From Rhizobium sp. BK418 (GTDB lineage: Bacteria > Pseudomonadota > Alphaproteobacteria > Rhizobiales > Rhizobiaceae): a DNA stretch of 64,000 bases. Both the position numbers and the translations under genes were made by a program. A model generated the notes under the pieces. That model did not search any database. It was not told the DNA's origin and worked only from the letters and a program-made list of their open reading frames with translations. Within the stretch, counting starts at the first letter, position 1. Each line of letters opens with the position of its first letter. The stretch lies in contig NZ_SLZK01000004.1 in assembly GCF_004341105.1 (NCBI RefSeq), forward strand, positions 372,001 to 436,000. Direction: 5' to 3'. This document shows positions 8,938 through 17,173 of the stretch, in pieces.

Positions 8938-10527
8938 TCAGGCCTCCAGCCAGACGCGGGTCGCGACGTAGCCGTTCGACATGTCGTTGCCGATGTCGTG
9001 GACATAACCCTTCACCTGCTTGGTGGAGGCGTTCACGAAGTCGTTGAACATCGGAAGGATCACACCGCCCTCGTCGCGCACCATCATTGCCATGGCGCGG
9101 TAAAGTTCCTTGCGCTTGGCATCGTCGAGTTCGGAACGCGCCTGGAGAAGCAGCCTATCGAAATCCGGACGTTTGAAGCGGGTATCGTTCCAGTCGGCCG
9201 TCGAGAGATAGGCGGTGGAATACATCTGATCTTGCGTCGGGCGGCCGCCCCAATAGGAGGTCGAGAAAGGTTGGACATTCCAGACGTTGGTCCAATATCC
9301 GTCGCCGGGCTCGCGCTTGAGCTCTATCTCGATACCTGCCTTCTTGCAGCTTTCCTGATAAAGGACGGCCGCATCGACGGCACCGGGGAAGGCGACCTCC
9401 GAAGTGCGCAGCAGAACCGAGCCGCTATGGCCGGATTTCTTGTAGTGGAAGGCCGCCTTGTCCGGATCGTAGGCACGCTGTTCGATCCCCTCGGGAAAGA
9501 GCGCGTAGGTGCTGTTGATCGGGAAGTCGTTGCCGACCTTGCCGTAGCCGCCGAGGATCTTCTGAACCATGGTTTCGCGGTCCATGGCGTATTTGAGCGC
9601 GAGGCGCAGGTCGTTATTGTCGAACGGCGCCTTGTCGCAATGCATGATGAAGACATAGTGGCCGCGCCCGGCAGTCGAAAGGATCTCGACATTCGGAGCG
9701 CGCTTCAAGAGGTTGACGGTCTTCGGATCGACACGGTTGATGTAGTGCACCTGGCCGGACGAAAGCGCGGCGATGCGCGCCGTGGCATCGTTCATGCCGA
9801 TGATTTCGATGGAATCGACATAACCGCGATCGGTGCGCCAGTCGTCCTTGTTCTTTTCGAAAGTGGCGCGCACGCCAGGCTCGAAGCTCATGAGCTTGTA
9901 CGGGCCAGTACCGATCGAGGCGAGCGGATCGTCGACACCGCCATTCGGCTGAATGACCAGATGATAATCGGTCAATAGCAGCGGCATGTCGGCATTGCCT
10001 TCCGAAAGCGTCAGGACGAGGTTGCCGCCGTCGGCCTTGATTTCCTTGATCGAGCCGAGGACGCCGAGCGCGCCGGATTCCGATTTCTTGTCGGTATGGC
10101 GCTTGAGTGTGGCGACTACGTCGTCGATCGTCAGTTCCTTGCCATTGTGGAACTTGACGCCCTTGCGGATCTTGAAGGTCCAGGTTGCCGCATCCTTCGA
10201 CGGTTCCCAGGATTCGGCAAGCGCCGGTACGGCAGCGCCCGTCAGCGGGTCGGATTCAACCAGCATGTCGCCCCAGCAGCGACCGACGCAGAACATGAAT
10301 TGCGACAGAAATTTCGCCGGGTCCTTGGAGTCGGTTGCAGCCCCGCCCTCCAGCCCAAGTTTCAAATGACCGCCACGCTTCGGCTCGGCGGCCTCGGCAC
10401 TTTCGGTAAAGAGCTTGTCGGCAACAGTAAGCGTCAGGCCGGCCGCCATGGCGCGTCCCAGGAATTCGCGGCGGCTGAGGCCACCGGCGGTCACCCGGCT
10501 TGCGAGATATTTAGTGTAGTCGTTCAT
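8938..10527 (-). CDS. peptide-type ABC transporter substrate-binding protein
   Basis: Extracellular solute-binding protein family 5 (DppA/OppA type), 529 residues. The N-terminus has a twin-arginine signal, with S-R-R-E-F-L at about 19-24 followed by a hydrophobic stretch and an Ala-rich cleavage region near residue 48. This implies folded export through Tat. Family features include the LAESWEPSKDAATWTFKIR block and the FHNGKELTIDDVVATLKRH block. It follows the CaiD-like gene by 120 bases and precedes its own permease genes. The ligand is unknown. Location after the carnitine-pathway enzymes suggests a quaternary amine or an ester of one. Confidence 0.93.
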   Translation of the reverse strand: MNDYTKYLASRVTAGGLSRREFLGRAMAAGLTLTVADKLFTESAEAAEPKRGGHLKLGLEGGAATDSKDPAKFLSQFMFCVGRCWGDMLVESDPLTGAAVPALAESWEPSKDAATWTFKIRKGVKFHNGKELTIDDVVATLKRHTDKKSESGALGVLGSIKEIKADGGNLVLTLSEGNADMPLLLTDYHLVIQPNGGVDDPLASIGTGPYKLMSFEPGVRATFEKNKDDWRTDRGYVDSIEIIGMNDATARIAALSSGQVHYINRVDPKTVNLLKRAPNVEILSTAGRGHYVFIMHCDKAPFDNNDLRLALKYAMDRETMVQKILGGYGKVGNDFPINSTYALFPEGIEQRAYDPDKAAFHYKKSGHSGSVLLRTSEVAFPGAVDAAVLYQESCKKAGIEIELKREPGDGYWTNVWNVQPFSTSYWGGRPTQDQMYSTAYLSTADWNDTRFKRPDFDRLLLQARSELDDAKRKELYRAMAMMVRDEGGVILPMFNDFVNASTKQVKGYVHDIGNDMSNGYVATRVWLEA

Positions 10528-10647
10528 TCCCCTTCTCCTTCTTATGGTGCGTTGACTTCGATTTTTGGGCAGATTCCCGAACGGTTTCCTCTTCCGTCCC
10601 AGGTGCCCGCACGCTTGCGGGAAGATGATGCGGTTGCCGCCGCCTTG

Positions 10648-11430
10648 TTACCGTCCTTTCCAGTTAGGGCTTCGTTTTTCGGCGAAAGCCCGTGCGCCTT
10701 CCAATTGGTCCTCGCTCGAATAAAGCCGGTCCACCGTCGCAAACTGCCGTTTGGTGATTTTGTTCATGGCAGTCTGAAAGGTCGAACCCTCCGATTCACG
10801 GACGATTTCCTTGATTGCGGCGTAGACGAGCGGCGGCCCGCTTTCGAGCAGGCGGGCGAGATCCCAAGCCCGCTCCATCAGCCCGTCCGCGGGCAATATC
10901 TCATTGACGAAGCCCCAGCGATGCGCCTCATGGACGTCAAGCCAGCGGCCGGTCAAAAGCATGTCCATGGCGATATGATAGGGGATGCGCTTCGGCAGCT
11001 TCACCGAGGCGGCATCGGCAACCGTGCCGGAGCGGATTTCCGGAAGGGCGAAGGTCGCGTGCTCGGCGGCAAGAATCAGATCGGCGGAAAGTGCGATCTC
11101 CAGTCCGCCTCCACAACAGATGCCGTTGACGGCACAGATGACCGGCTTGTTGAGATCGCGCAGTTCCTGCAGCCCGCCGAAACCGCCAACGCCATAGTCC
11201 CCGTCGACCGCGTCGCCTGCCGCGGCAGCCTTCAGATCCCATCCGGCGCAGAAGAATTTCTCACCCGCGCCGGAGATGATTGCAACCCGGAGCGCGGTGT
11301 CGTCCCGGAAATCGCGGAATATCAGTCCCATGGCGCGGCTGGTGGCAAGGTCGATGGCGTTCGCCTTCGGCCGCTCGAGGATGACTTCCAGCACTGCGCC
11401 GACCCGTCGGGTCCGAATGGGCTCGCTCAA
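10648..11430 (-). CDS. caiD: enoyl-CoA hydratase family protein, CaiD-like (carnitinyl-CoA dehydratase)
   Basis: Crotonase-fold enzyme of 260 residues that resembles CaiD along its length. Shared blocks include RPKANAID near the start, ISGAGEKFF-AGWDLKAAA, and the C-terminal FAEKRSPNWKGR. The oxyanion-hole glycines are present in NGICCGGGLEIAL. The expected reaction is reversible hydration of crotonobetainyl-CoA to carnitinyl-CoA. It lies 6 bases after the acyl-CoA synthetase gene, so the two are co-translated. In this setting it probably works in the oxidative direction, turning gamma-butyrobetaine or crotonobetaine into carnitine at the CoA level. The family assignment is firm; the direction is inferred from the neighbouring dehydrogenases. 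Confidence 0.85.
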   Translation of the reverse strand: MSEPIRTRRVGAVLEVILERPKANAIDLATSRAMGLIFRDFRDDTALRVAIISGAGEKFFCAGWDLKAAAAGDAVDGDYGVGGFGGLQELRDLNKPVICAVNGICCGGGLEIALSADLILAAEHATFALPEIRSGTVADAASVKLPKRIPYHIAMDMLLTGRWLDVHEAHRWGFVNEILPADGLMERAWDLARLLESGPPLVYAAIKEIVRESEGSTFQTAMNKITKRQFATVDRLYSSEDQLEGARAFAEKRSPNWKGR

Positions 11431-11436
11431 CCTATG

Positions 11437-13491
11437 CTACCTCCTCCGCCGGATCAGGGCATCGACTGCGGCCACGCCGTGCCCCTCGGGAAGAACCATC
11501 AATGGATTAATGTCCAGTTCCTCCAGCCGTGCCGCATTCATTACGACATAATCTGCCGCCCGCGCGACAGCCGTCACGGTCGCTTCAAGATCTCCCTTCG
11601 GACGCCCGCGATATCCCTCGATCAATTTTGCGATCTTAAGACGCGATATTGCCTCCGAAATTTCCAATCTCGTCGTCGGCAGCGGCAAAATGACGGAATC
11701 CTCCAGCAATTCGACGAAAATTCCGCCGGCACCCAGCGTTAGCGATAATCCGAAAACGGGGTCGCGGGAAGCGCCGACGATCAGCTCCGCGACGGGCCGG
11801 TCGATCATCTTCTCGATCAGAAAACCGTCTGTCGCAGCCATCTTTGATGCGGCATCCAATACGGCCTTAGCATCCTTCAGGTTGAGTGCGACGGCGCCCG
11901 CTTCGGTCTTGTGCGCGACGCCAAGGGCTTTCAGGACAACAGGAAAGCCAAGCCGCTCGGCACAATCCGCCGCCTGAAGCGGCGAAGTTGCAACCCGGCC
12001 TTTGGGGATACGAAGGCCGGCGATATCGAGTTCCGTCTTCGCATCGGCCTCGCTCAGCGTTTCGATTGCGCCTTCGACAGACACCACGTTGAGAAGCGGC
12101 AGGGAAGGGGGTTTGCGCCAGGCATGGCCGATTCCGGCTGCGACTTCCGCGGCGATCAGGGTTTCATCAATACCGCAGAAGGGGACGACGCCTTCGGCGA
12201 TCAGACGGTCGGCGACAGCTTCCGGCATGTTTTCGGAAAGGGTCGCCAGAATCCCGGTAAGCGCGCCTGTCGTAGACGCCGCAACGGTGACCGCGTCAGC
12301 CGCCGTCATCCAATCTGTCGCCTCGCATCGATCACCGCGCGGAAAATCGAGGACGATGAGATTGAGGTCATAGCTGCCTTCGAACATGGCCGCGAAAGCC
12401 TCCGTCTGACGCGCAAGATCGCCCCACACGAACGTGTGGTAATCGAGCGGATTGGAGAGCGTCACCATGTCGCCGAGAATATTTCTCAGGCGCGGCAGTT
12501 GCTTTGGTTCGAGATCTCGGAACGTGACGGAGCGCCCGACTGCAGCATCCGCCATCAGCGAGGCTTCGCCGCCCGAACAACTCATCGAGGAGATAGTGGC
12601 ACCTTGCAGCGGGCCTGCCACATGCAGGAGTTTCAGCGTTTCAAGCAGCGCCGGCAGCGTTTCGACGCGTCCGATGCCGAGGCGGGTAAGCACTGCATCG
12701 GCCACGGCGTCGCCGCCGGCAAGGGATGCGGTATGGGAGAGCGTTGCCTGTCTTGCCTGTTCGGACTTGCCGACTTTCAAAACAACGACGGGCTTTTTCG
12801 TCAGGCGGGCTGTGGCGGCAAGGCGCTCGAGCGCAGCTTTGTCGCCAAAGCCCTCGACATGGAGGCCAAGCGCCGTCACGCGTGGGTCGGCAAGCAGGCC
12901 GCAGGCGAGATCGCATAGCGAGGTTTGCGCCTGGTTGCCTGACGTCACGACATAGGCGATCGGCAGGCCGCGTGTCTGCATGGTCAGGTTGAGCGCTATA
13001 TTCGACGATTGGGTCAGGATCGCCACACCACCTTCGACGCGCTTCATGCCATGCTGATCGGGCCAGAGCAGCGCGCCGTCGAGGCCGTTGATGAAGCCGT
13101 AGCAGTTTGGTCCAAGGATCGGCATGTCAGCTGCAGCGCCAACCAATGCCTGTTGCAGCTGGCAGCCATCGGCAAGTTCCGCCACGGCCTCGCTGAAGCC
13201 GGAGGCATAACAGACCGCACCGCCGGCACCCGCCGCCGACAGGCTGCGCACGATTTCGACGGTCGATATCCGGTTGACCCCTACGAAGGCGGCGTCCGGC
13301 GGCGACGGCAGTTCGGAAACGCTTCTGTAACACTGCCTCCCGAGGAGCTCGTCGAGCGTCGGGTGAACGGGCCAGATTTCTCCTGCAAACCCCATCCTGT
13401 CGCACTGCTCCATCACCCGACGCGCTTCGCGGCCGCCAAAGACGGCGATCGTTTGCGGTCTGAACAGGCGGTCGAGCGCGCGTGCTGTCAT
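11437..13491 (-). CDS. acyl-CoA synthetase, NDP-forming (acetate--CoA ligase family)
   Basis: A 684-residue NDP-forming acyl-CoA synthetase. An N-terminal CoA-binding Rossmann domain (RPQTIAVFGG) is followed by succinyl-CoA-synthetase-like flavodoxin domains. These carry LSHTASLAGGD, where the His is the expected phosphohistidine. An ATP-grasp domain in the last 200 residues contains GFPVVLKALGVAHKTEAGAV. The acetyltransferase domain found in Pat proteins is absent. Placed between an acyl-CoA dehydrogenase gene (3 bases away) and caiD (6 bases away), it is the only candidate for activating gamma-butyrobetaine, crotonobetaine or carnitine to the CoA thioester. Known Cai systems use the AMP-forming ligase CaiC or the transferase CaiB. 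The substrate is inferred. Confidence 0.85.
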   Translation of the reverse strand: MTARALDRLFRPQTIAVFGGREARRVMEQCDRMGFAGEIWPVHPTLDELLGRQCYRSVSELPSPPDAAFVGVNRISTVEIVRSLSAAGAGGAVCYASGFSEAVAELADGCQLQQALVGAAADMPILGPNCYGFINGLDGALLWPDQHGMKRVEGGVAILTQSSNIALNLTMQTRGLPIAYVVTSGNQAQTSLCDLACGLLADPRVTALGLHVEGFGDKAALERLAATARLTKKPVVVLKVGKSEQARQATLSHTASLAGGDAVADAVLTRLGIGRVETLPALLETLKLLHVAGPLQGATISSMSCSGGEASLMADAAVGRSVTFRDLEPKQLPRLRNILGDMVTLSNPLDYHTFVWGDLARQTEAFAAMFEGSYDLNLIVLDFPRGDRCEATDWMTAADAVTVAASTTGALTGILATLSENMPEAVADRLIAEGVVPFCGIDETLIAAEVAAGIGHAWRKPPSLPLLNVVSVEGAIETLSEADAKTELDIAGLRIPKGRVATSPLQAADCAERLGFPVVLKALGVAHKTEAGAVALNLKDAKAVLDAASKMAATDGFLIEKMIDRPVAELIVGASRDPVFGLSLTLGAGGIFVELLEDSVILPLPTTRLEISEAISRLKIAKLIEGYRGRPKGDLEATVTAVARAADYVVMNAARLEELDINPLMVLPEGHGVAAVDALIRRRR

Positions 13492-13494
13492 CGG

Positions 13495-14655
13495 CTACGC
13501 TCCCAGAGGCCGCAGCAGATCGCGGCTGATGATGTGGCGCTGGATTTCCGACGTGCCGTCCCATATACGTTCGACCCGCGCATCCCGCCAGAAGCGGGCA
13601 AGCGGCAGATCGTCCATCAGGCCCATGCCGCCGTAGATCTGGATCGCCTCATCCGTGACGCGGGCAAGCATTTCTGAGGCGTAAAGCTTGGCCGAGGCGA
13701 TTTCGCGATCGGAACTCAAGCCTGCATCCAGACGCCACGCTGCCGAAAGCGTCAACCAGTCGGCCGCGTCGATCTCGGTGATCATGTCAGCAAGCTTGAA
13801 GGAGACGCCCTGATTGGCGCCGATCGGCCTGCCGAACTGCTTGCGCTCGGCGGCATAGGATAAAGCCATGTCGAAGACGCGCCGCGCCCGGCCAACGCAG
13901 GTGGCGGCGACTGTCAGTCGCGTGCCGTAGAGCCATTGATTGGCGAGTTCGAAACCATGATGCACCTCGCCGAGCACTTGGGTTGCCGGAATCCGGCAAT
14001 CGGCAAAGCTCAAGGTGCAATTGTGATAGCCGCGGTGGGAGACGGAATCATAGCCTTTTAGGATTTCGAAGCCTGGCGTGCCGCGATCGACGAGGAATGC
14101 AGTGATCTTCTTCTTGAGGCCTCTCGGCGTTTCCTCTTCGCCGGTCGCGGCAAAGACGATGATGAAATCGGCGACATCGGCATGCGAGATGAAATGCTTG
14201 GTGCCATTGAGGACGAAGTCGCTGCCGTCGCTGCGAGCGGCGCATTTCATACCGCGCATGTCAGAACCGGCATCGGGCTCGGTGATCGCCAGCGCGTCGA
14301 TCTTTTCTCCGCGGACGGCAGGAAGCAGATACCGTTCACGTTGCTCGCCTTCGCAGGCCATCAGGATGCCGGAGGGACGGCCGAAAAAGACCGTCAGTGC
14401 CATTGAGCCGCGGCCGAGTTCCCGCTCGACCAGCGTGAAGGTGACATGGTCGAGGCCGGCGCCGCCCGCCTCCTCGGGAAAATTGCAGGCGTAGAAGCCG
14501 AGATCGATGCATTTGCGCCGGATATCAGCCGCAAGATCCGGCGGAACGAAACCCGTGCGCTCGACTTCGTTCTCATGCGGATGAATTTCGGTTTCGACGA
14601 AGCCGCGGACCGTCTCGACGATCATTTCCTGTTCTTCGCTGAGGCCGAAATCCAT
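13495..14655 (-). CDS. acyl-CoA dehydrogenase (possible gamma-butyrobetainyl-CoA dehydrogenase)
   Basis: FAD-dependent acyl-CoA dehydrogenase of 386 residues, starting at MDFGLSEEQ after an AGGA box. The frame runs upstream to 14721, but that would overlap the previous gene. Family motifs are AITEPDAGSD in the flavin-binding region, ERKQFGRPIGANQ, and the C-terminal GTSEIQRH. The residue aligned with the usual catalytic Glu (Y-E-G-T-S) is Asp366 in W-D-G-T-S. Between the carnitine dehydrogenase and CoA ligase genes, it could oxidise gamma-butyrobetainyl-CoA to crotonobetainyl-CoA, or act in the CaiA direction. Electrons would go to ETF; no etf genes lie in the window. Confidence 0.85.
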   Translation of the reverse strand: MDFGLSEEQEMIVETVRGFVETEIHPHENEVERTGFVPPDLAADIRRKCIDLGFYACNFPEEAGGAGLDHVTFTLVERELGRGSMALTVFFGRPSGILMACEGEQRERYLLPAVRGEKIDALAITEPDAGSDMRGMKCAARSDGSDFVLNGTKHFISHADVADFIIVFAATGEEETPRGLKKKITAFLVDRGTPGFEILKGYDSVSHRGYHNCTLSFADCRIPATQVLGEVHHGFELANQWLYGTRLTVAATCVGRARRVFDMALSYAAERKQFGRPIGANQGVSFKLADMITEIDAADWLTLSAAWRLDAGLSSDREIASAKLYASEMLARVTDEAIQIYGGMGLMDDLPLARFWRDARVERIWDGTSEIQRHIISRDLLRPLGA

Positions 14656-14665
14656 GTCGATCTTC

Positions 14666-16156
14666 CTATCGTTTCTGGCCGACATGGCGGCCAACCCCAT
14701 CGGGGGGAGGCAGCTTTGCATGGGCAGCTGCGATCAGATTTGCCTTGTCAAGGACTGCGCCTGGCGCCGGTGTCGCCTTGCCGGCTTCGGTATCGACATG
14801 CAGCAGCATTTGCTCGGCAGTGGCGAGCACGCCGCCGCTCTCGCTGTCGCAGATCGTGTGGAAGAGGTGCAGCCGCTTGTCGTCGAGTGCGAGGATCTGG
14901 CAGGTCGAATGGATCGCCTGCCCGAGTTTTGCCTCGCCAAGATGGCGGATATGAGTCTCGACCGTATAGTAGCTCTGCCCGGCCTCGACATAGGCAAGAT
15001 CGACCCCGATCAGGCGCAGAAGCGCGTCGGACGTATCGCCGAAGACTTGCAGGTAGCGATGCTCAGTCATATGGCCGTTATAATCGACCCAGGCCGGGCT
15101 CACCTTGGTCTCGACGAGCTTGAGGGGGCCTTCAGGATCAGCAGCAGCGGTTTTCCCGTCGCCTGCGGCCCACAGGGACCGTTCGAAATCCTTCAGCAAC
15201 TCGCCGGCGCCCCAGCCCTTGCCGCCGTTTCCGGCCTTCAGCGCCTGCAGGATGCCGACGAGATTTTCGTCGCGGATGCGCTCGAGTGCACGGATCGAAA
15301 GACCTGCCGCCTGTTCGTCTGACTGTCTTCCGATCTTTTCGATCAGCGCCTCATCGAGATCGACAACATCGGTCAGCTTCGTCCAGGGCCAGGCAAGGCA
15401 AGGCCCGAACTGCGCGAGGAAATGGCGCATCCCGGCCTCGCCGCCGGCTATGCGATAGGTCTGGAACAGACCCATCTGTGCCCAGCGCAGTCCGAAGGAA
15501 TAGCGGATGACGTCGTCGAGTGTCTCGACCGTGCAGATATCGTCGTGAATAAGCCAGAGCGCCTCGCGCCAGAGCGCTTCGAGCAGCCGGTCGCCGACGA
15601 AGGCCTCGATCTCCTTGGCGATATGGACGCCCTTCATGCCGATCGGGGCAAGGCGTGCCATCGCTGCCTCGACGGTCGCTTTCGAGGTCTTTTCGCCGCC
15701 GACGATTTCGACCAGCGGAAGCAGATAGACGGGATTATAGGGATGGGCGACGAAGAGGCGTTCGGGATGCTTCATGTCGCGCTGCAGGTCGCTCGGCAGC
15801 AGGCCGGAGGTGGACGAGCCGATCAGCGCGTCCGGTCGTGCGGCAGCATCGATCTCCGTCAATACGCGGCGCTTGAGGTCGAGCCGTTCCGGCACGCTTT
15901 CCTGGATCCAGTCCGCACCGGAGACAGCCTCCTGCAGCGACGTTTCGAAGGTAAGCCGGCCGCGCGGCGGCAGCGGTGCGCCGGTCAGCATTGCATAGGC
16001 TTTTTCCGCATTGGCAAGGACCTCGCCTACGATGCGGCTTGCTTCGGGATGCGGATCGAAGACGCTCACATCAATGCCGGCAAGCAGAAAACGTGCAATC
16101 CATCCGCCGCCGATGACGCCGCCGCCGATACAGGCCGCTTTGGTGATCCCTGTCAT
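14666..16156 (-). CDS. lcdH: L-carnitine 3-dehydrogenase fused to hot-dog thioesterase
   Basis: Bifunctional protein of 496 residues. Residues 1-320 form a 3-hydroxyacyl-CoA-dehydrogenase-like unit with the NAD-binding GGGVIGGG at 11-18 and VAHPYNPVY near 136-144. This layout is typical of L-carnitine dehydrogenase, which oxidises carnitine to 3-dehydrocarnitine. Residues about 346-475 form a hot-dog thioesterase domain with the D-Y-N-G-H-M motif at 358-363. The same fusion is known in Sinorhizobium, where the C-terminal half is thought to hydrolyse betainyl-CoA. The gene lies 7 bases after the cleavage-enzyme gene, whose product makes betainyl-CoA, so the operon encodes three consecutive steps in two proteins. 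Confidence 0.92.
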   Translation of the reverse strand: MTGITKAACIGGGVIGGGWIARFLLAGIDVSVFDPHPEASRIVGEVLANAEKAYAMLTGAPLPPRGRLTFETSLQEAVSGADWIQESVPERLDLKRRVLTEIDAAARPDALIGSSTSGLLPSDLQRDMKHPERLFVAHPYNPVYLLPLVEIVGGEKTSKATVEAAMARLAPIGMKGVHIAKEIEAFVGDRLLEALWREALWLIHDDICTVETLDDVIRYSFGLRWAQMGLFQTYRIAGGEAGMRHFLAQFGPCLAWPWTKLTDVVDLDEALIEKIGRQSDEQAAGLSIRALERIRDENLVGILQALKAGNGGKGWGAGELLKDFERSLWAAGDGKTAAADPEGPLKLVETKVSPAWVDYNGHMTEHRYLQVFGDTSDALLRLIGVDLAYVEAGQSYYTVETHIRHLGEAKLGQAIHSTCQILALDDKRLHLFHTICDSESGGVLATAEQMLLHVDTEAGKATPAPGAVLDKANLIAAAHAKLPPPDGVGRHVGQKR

Positions 16157-16163
16157 GTCGTCC

Positions 16164-17066
16164 TCAGCGCTTCGTCAGGTTCAGTTTCTTGCGGACGTCT
16201 TCAGGACCGATGATCCTGGCACCCATGCCTTCGACCACCTGCACGGCCTTTTCGACGAGCTGCGCATTCGTGGCGAGAGCGCCCTTGCCGATATAGAGGT
16301 TATCTTCCAGGCCAACGCGAACATTGCCGCCCGCCAGAACCGCGGCAGCCGGATAAGCCATGGCGTTGCGGCCGATCGAAAAGGCCGAAAATGTCCAGCT
16401 ATCGGGCACGTTGTTGACCATTGCCATGAAGGTGTTGAGATCGTCAGGGGCGCCCCATGGAATGCCCATGCAGAGCTGAATCAGTACCGGATCTTCTATC
16501 AGGCCTTCTTCGGCGAGCTGCTTGGCGAACCACAGATGACCGGTGTCGAAGGCCTCGATCTCGGGACGCACGCCGAGATCGGTCATTTTCCTGGCCATCG
16601 CCCGCAGCATGGCGGGCGTGTTGGTCATGACGTAATCGCCGAGATTGAAGTTCATCGTGCCGCAGTCGAGCGTGCAGATTTCCGGCAGGCATTCGGCGAC
16701 ATGGCTGACGCGCTCGGTTGCTCCTGCCATGTCCGTCCCTGCCGTCTTCAAGGGAAGCGGGCTTTCGACATCACCGAAAATCAGATCTCCACCCATGCCG
16801 GCCGTCAGGTTCAGCACCACATCGACATCGGCCGAACGGATGCGGTCGGTCACCTCCCTGTAGAGGTCGTTGCGGCGGCTTGCGGCACCGGTTTGAGGAT
16901 CGCGGACATGGCAGTGAACGACTGCCGCCCCAGCCTTGGCGGCATCGATCGCGGAGTCCGCGATCTGCTTGGGAGTAATGGGAACGTGGCTGGATTTCGA
17001 AACCGTATCGCCGGCACCAGTGACGGCGCAGGTGATGAAAACATCGCGGTTCATCGCAAGAGGCAT
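16164..17066 (-). CDS. 3-dehydrocarnitine cleavage enzyme (BKACE family)
   Basis: Beta-keto acid cleavage enzyme of 300 residues, a zinc-dependent TIM barrel. The metal-binding H-C-H-V-R-D motif puts ligands at His51 and His53. Other conserved blocks are LNLTAGMGGD and VRVGLEDNLYIGKG, the latter carrying the Glu ligand. In carnitine catabolism the enzyme condenses 3-dehydrocarnitine with acetyl-CoA to give betainyl-CoA and acetoacetate. The chosen ATG at 17066 has GGGAG nine bases upstream. It is the first gene of the operon, divergent from the GlxA/CdhR-like regulator, as in known carnitine clusters. Confidence 0.9.
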   Translation of the reverse strand: MPLAMNRDVFITCAVTGAGDTVSKSSHVPITPKQIADSAIDAAKAGAAVVHCHVRDPQTGAASRRNDLYREVTDRIRSADVDVVLNLTAGMGGDLIFGDVESPLPLKTAGTDMAGATERVSHVAECLPEICTLDCGTMNFNLGDYVMTNTPAMLRAMARKMTDLGVRPEIEAFDTGHLWFAKQLAEEGLIEDPVLIQLCMGIPWGAPDDLNTFMAMVNNVPDSWTFSAFSIGRNAMAYPAAAVLAGGNVRVGLEDNLYIGKGALATNAQLVEKAVQVVEGMGARIIGPEDVRKKLNLTKR

Positions 17067-17173
17067 GTTTGTTGTTCTCCCTCGTCTTGAGGGCATTACG
17101 CGCCAGGATCAGAGACGATGCTTTGCAATTTCGGAATCGATCGATACATTATCGGAACACCAGGGAGGGGATT
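17067..17173. promoter_or_regulatory. divergent promoter region of carnitine operon and its regulator
   Basis: This 107-base gap separates the start of the ten-gene carnitine operon (minus) from the AraC-type regulator (plus). Both promoters must lie here. An AT-rich stretch with the partly symmetrical sequence CGATCGATACATTATCGG ends near 17156 and is the most obvious candidate for regulator binding. No consensus site was recognised. Confidence 0.5.

Noticed and set aside
8847..9005. 53-codon N-terminal extension of the DppB-like permease
   Set aside because: It includes the intercistronic hairpin and overlaps the binding-protein gene; DppB-type proteins start just before the first membrane helix.
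10096..11742. 548-codon open frame on the plus strand
   Set aside because: It is antisense to the binding-protein, CaiD-like and CoA ligase genes, all of which have family motifs. Its product shows none. Long antisense frames are common in GC-rich DNA.
11911..12918. 335-codon plus-strand frame opposite the CoA ligase gene
   Set aside because: Shadow of a gene with intact CoA-binding and ATP-grasp motifs; no start signal and no recognisable product.
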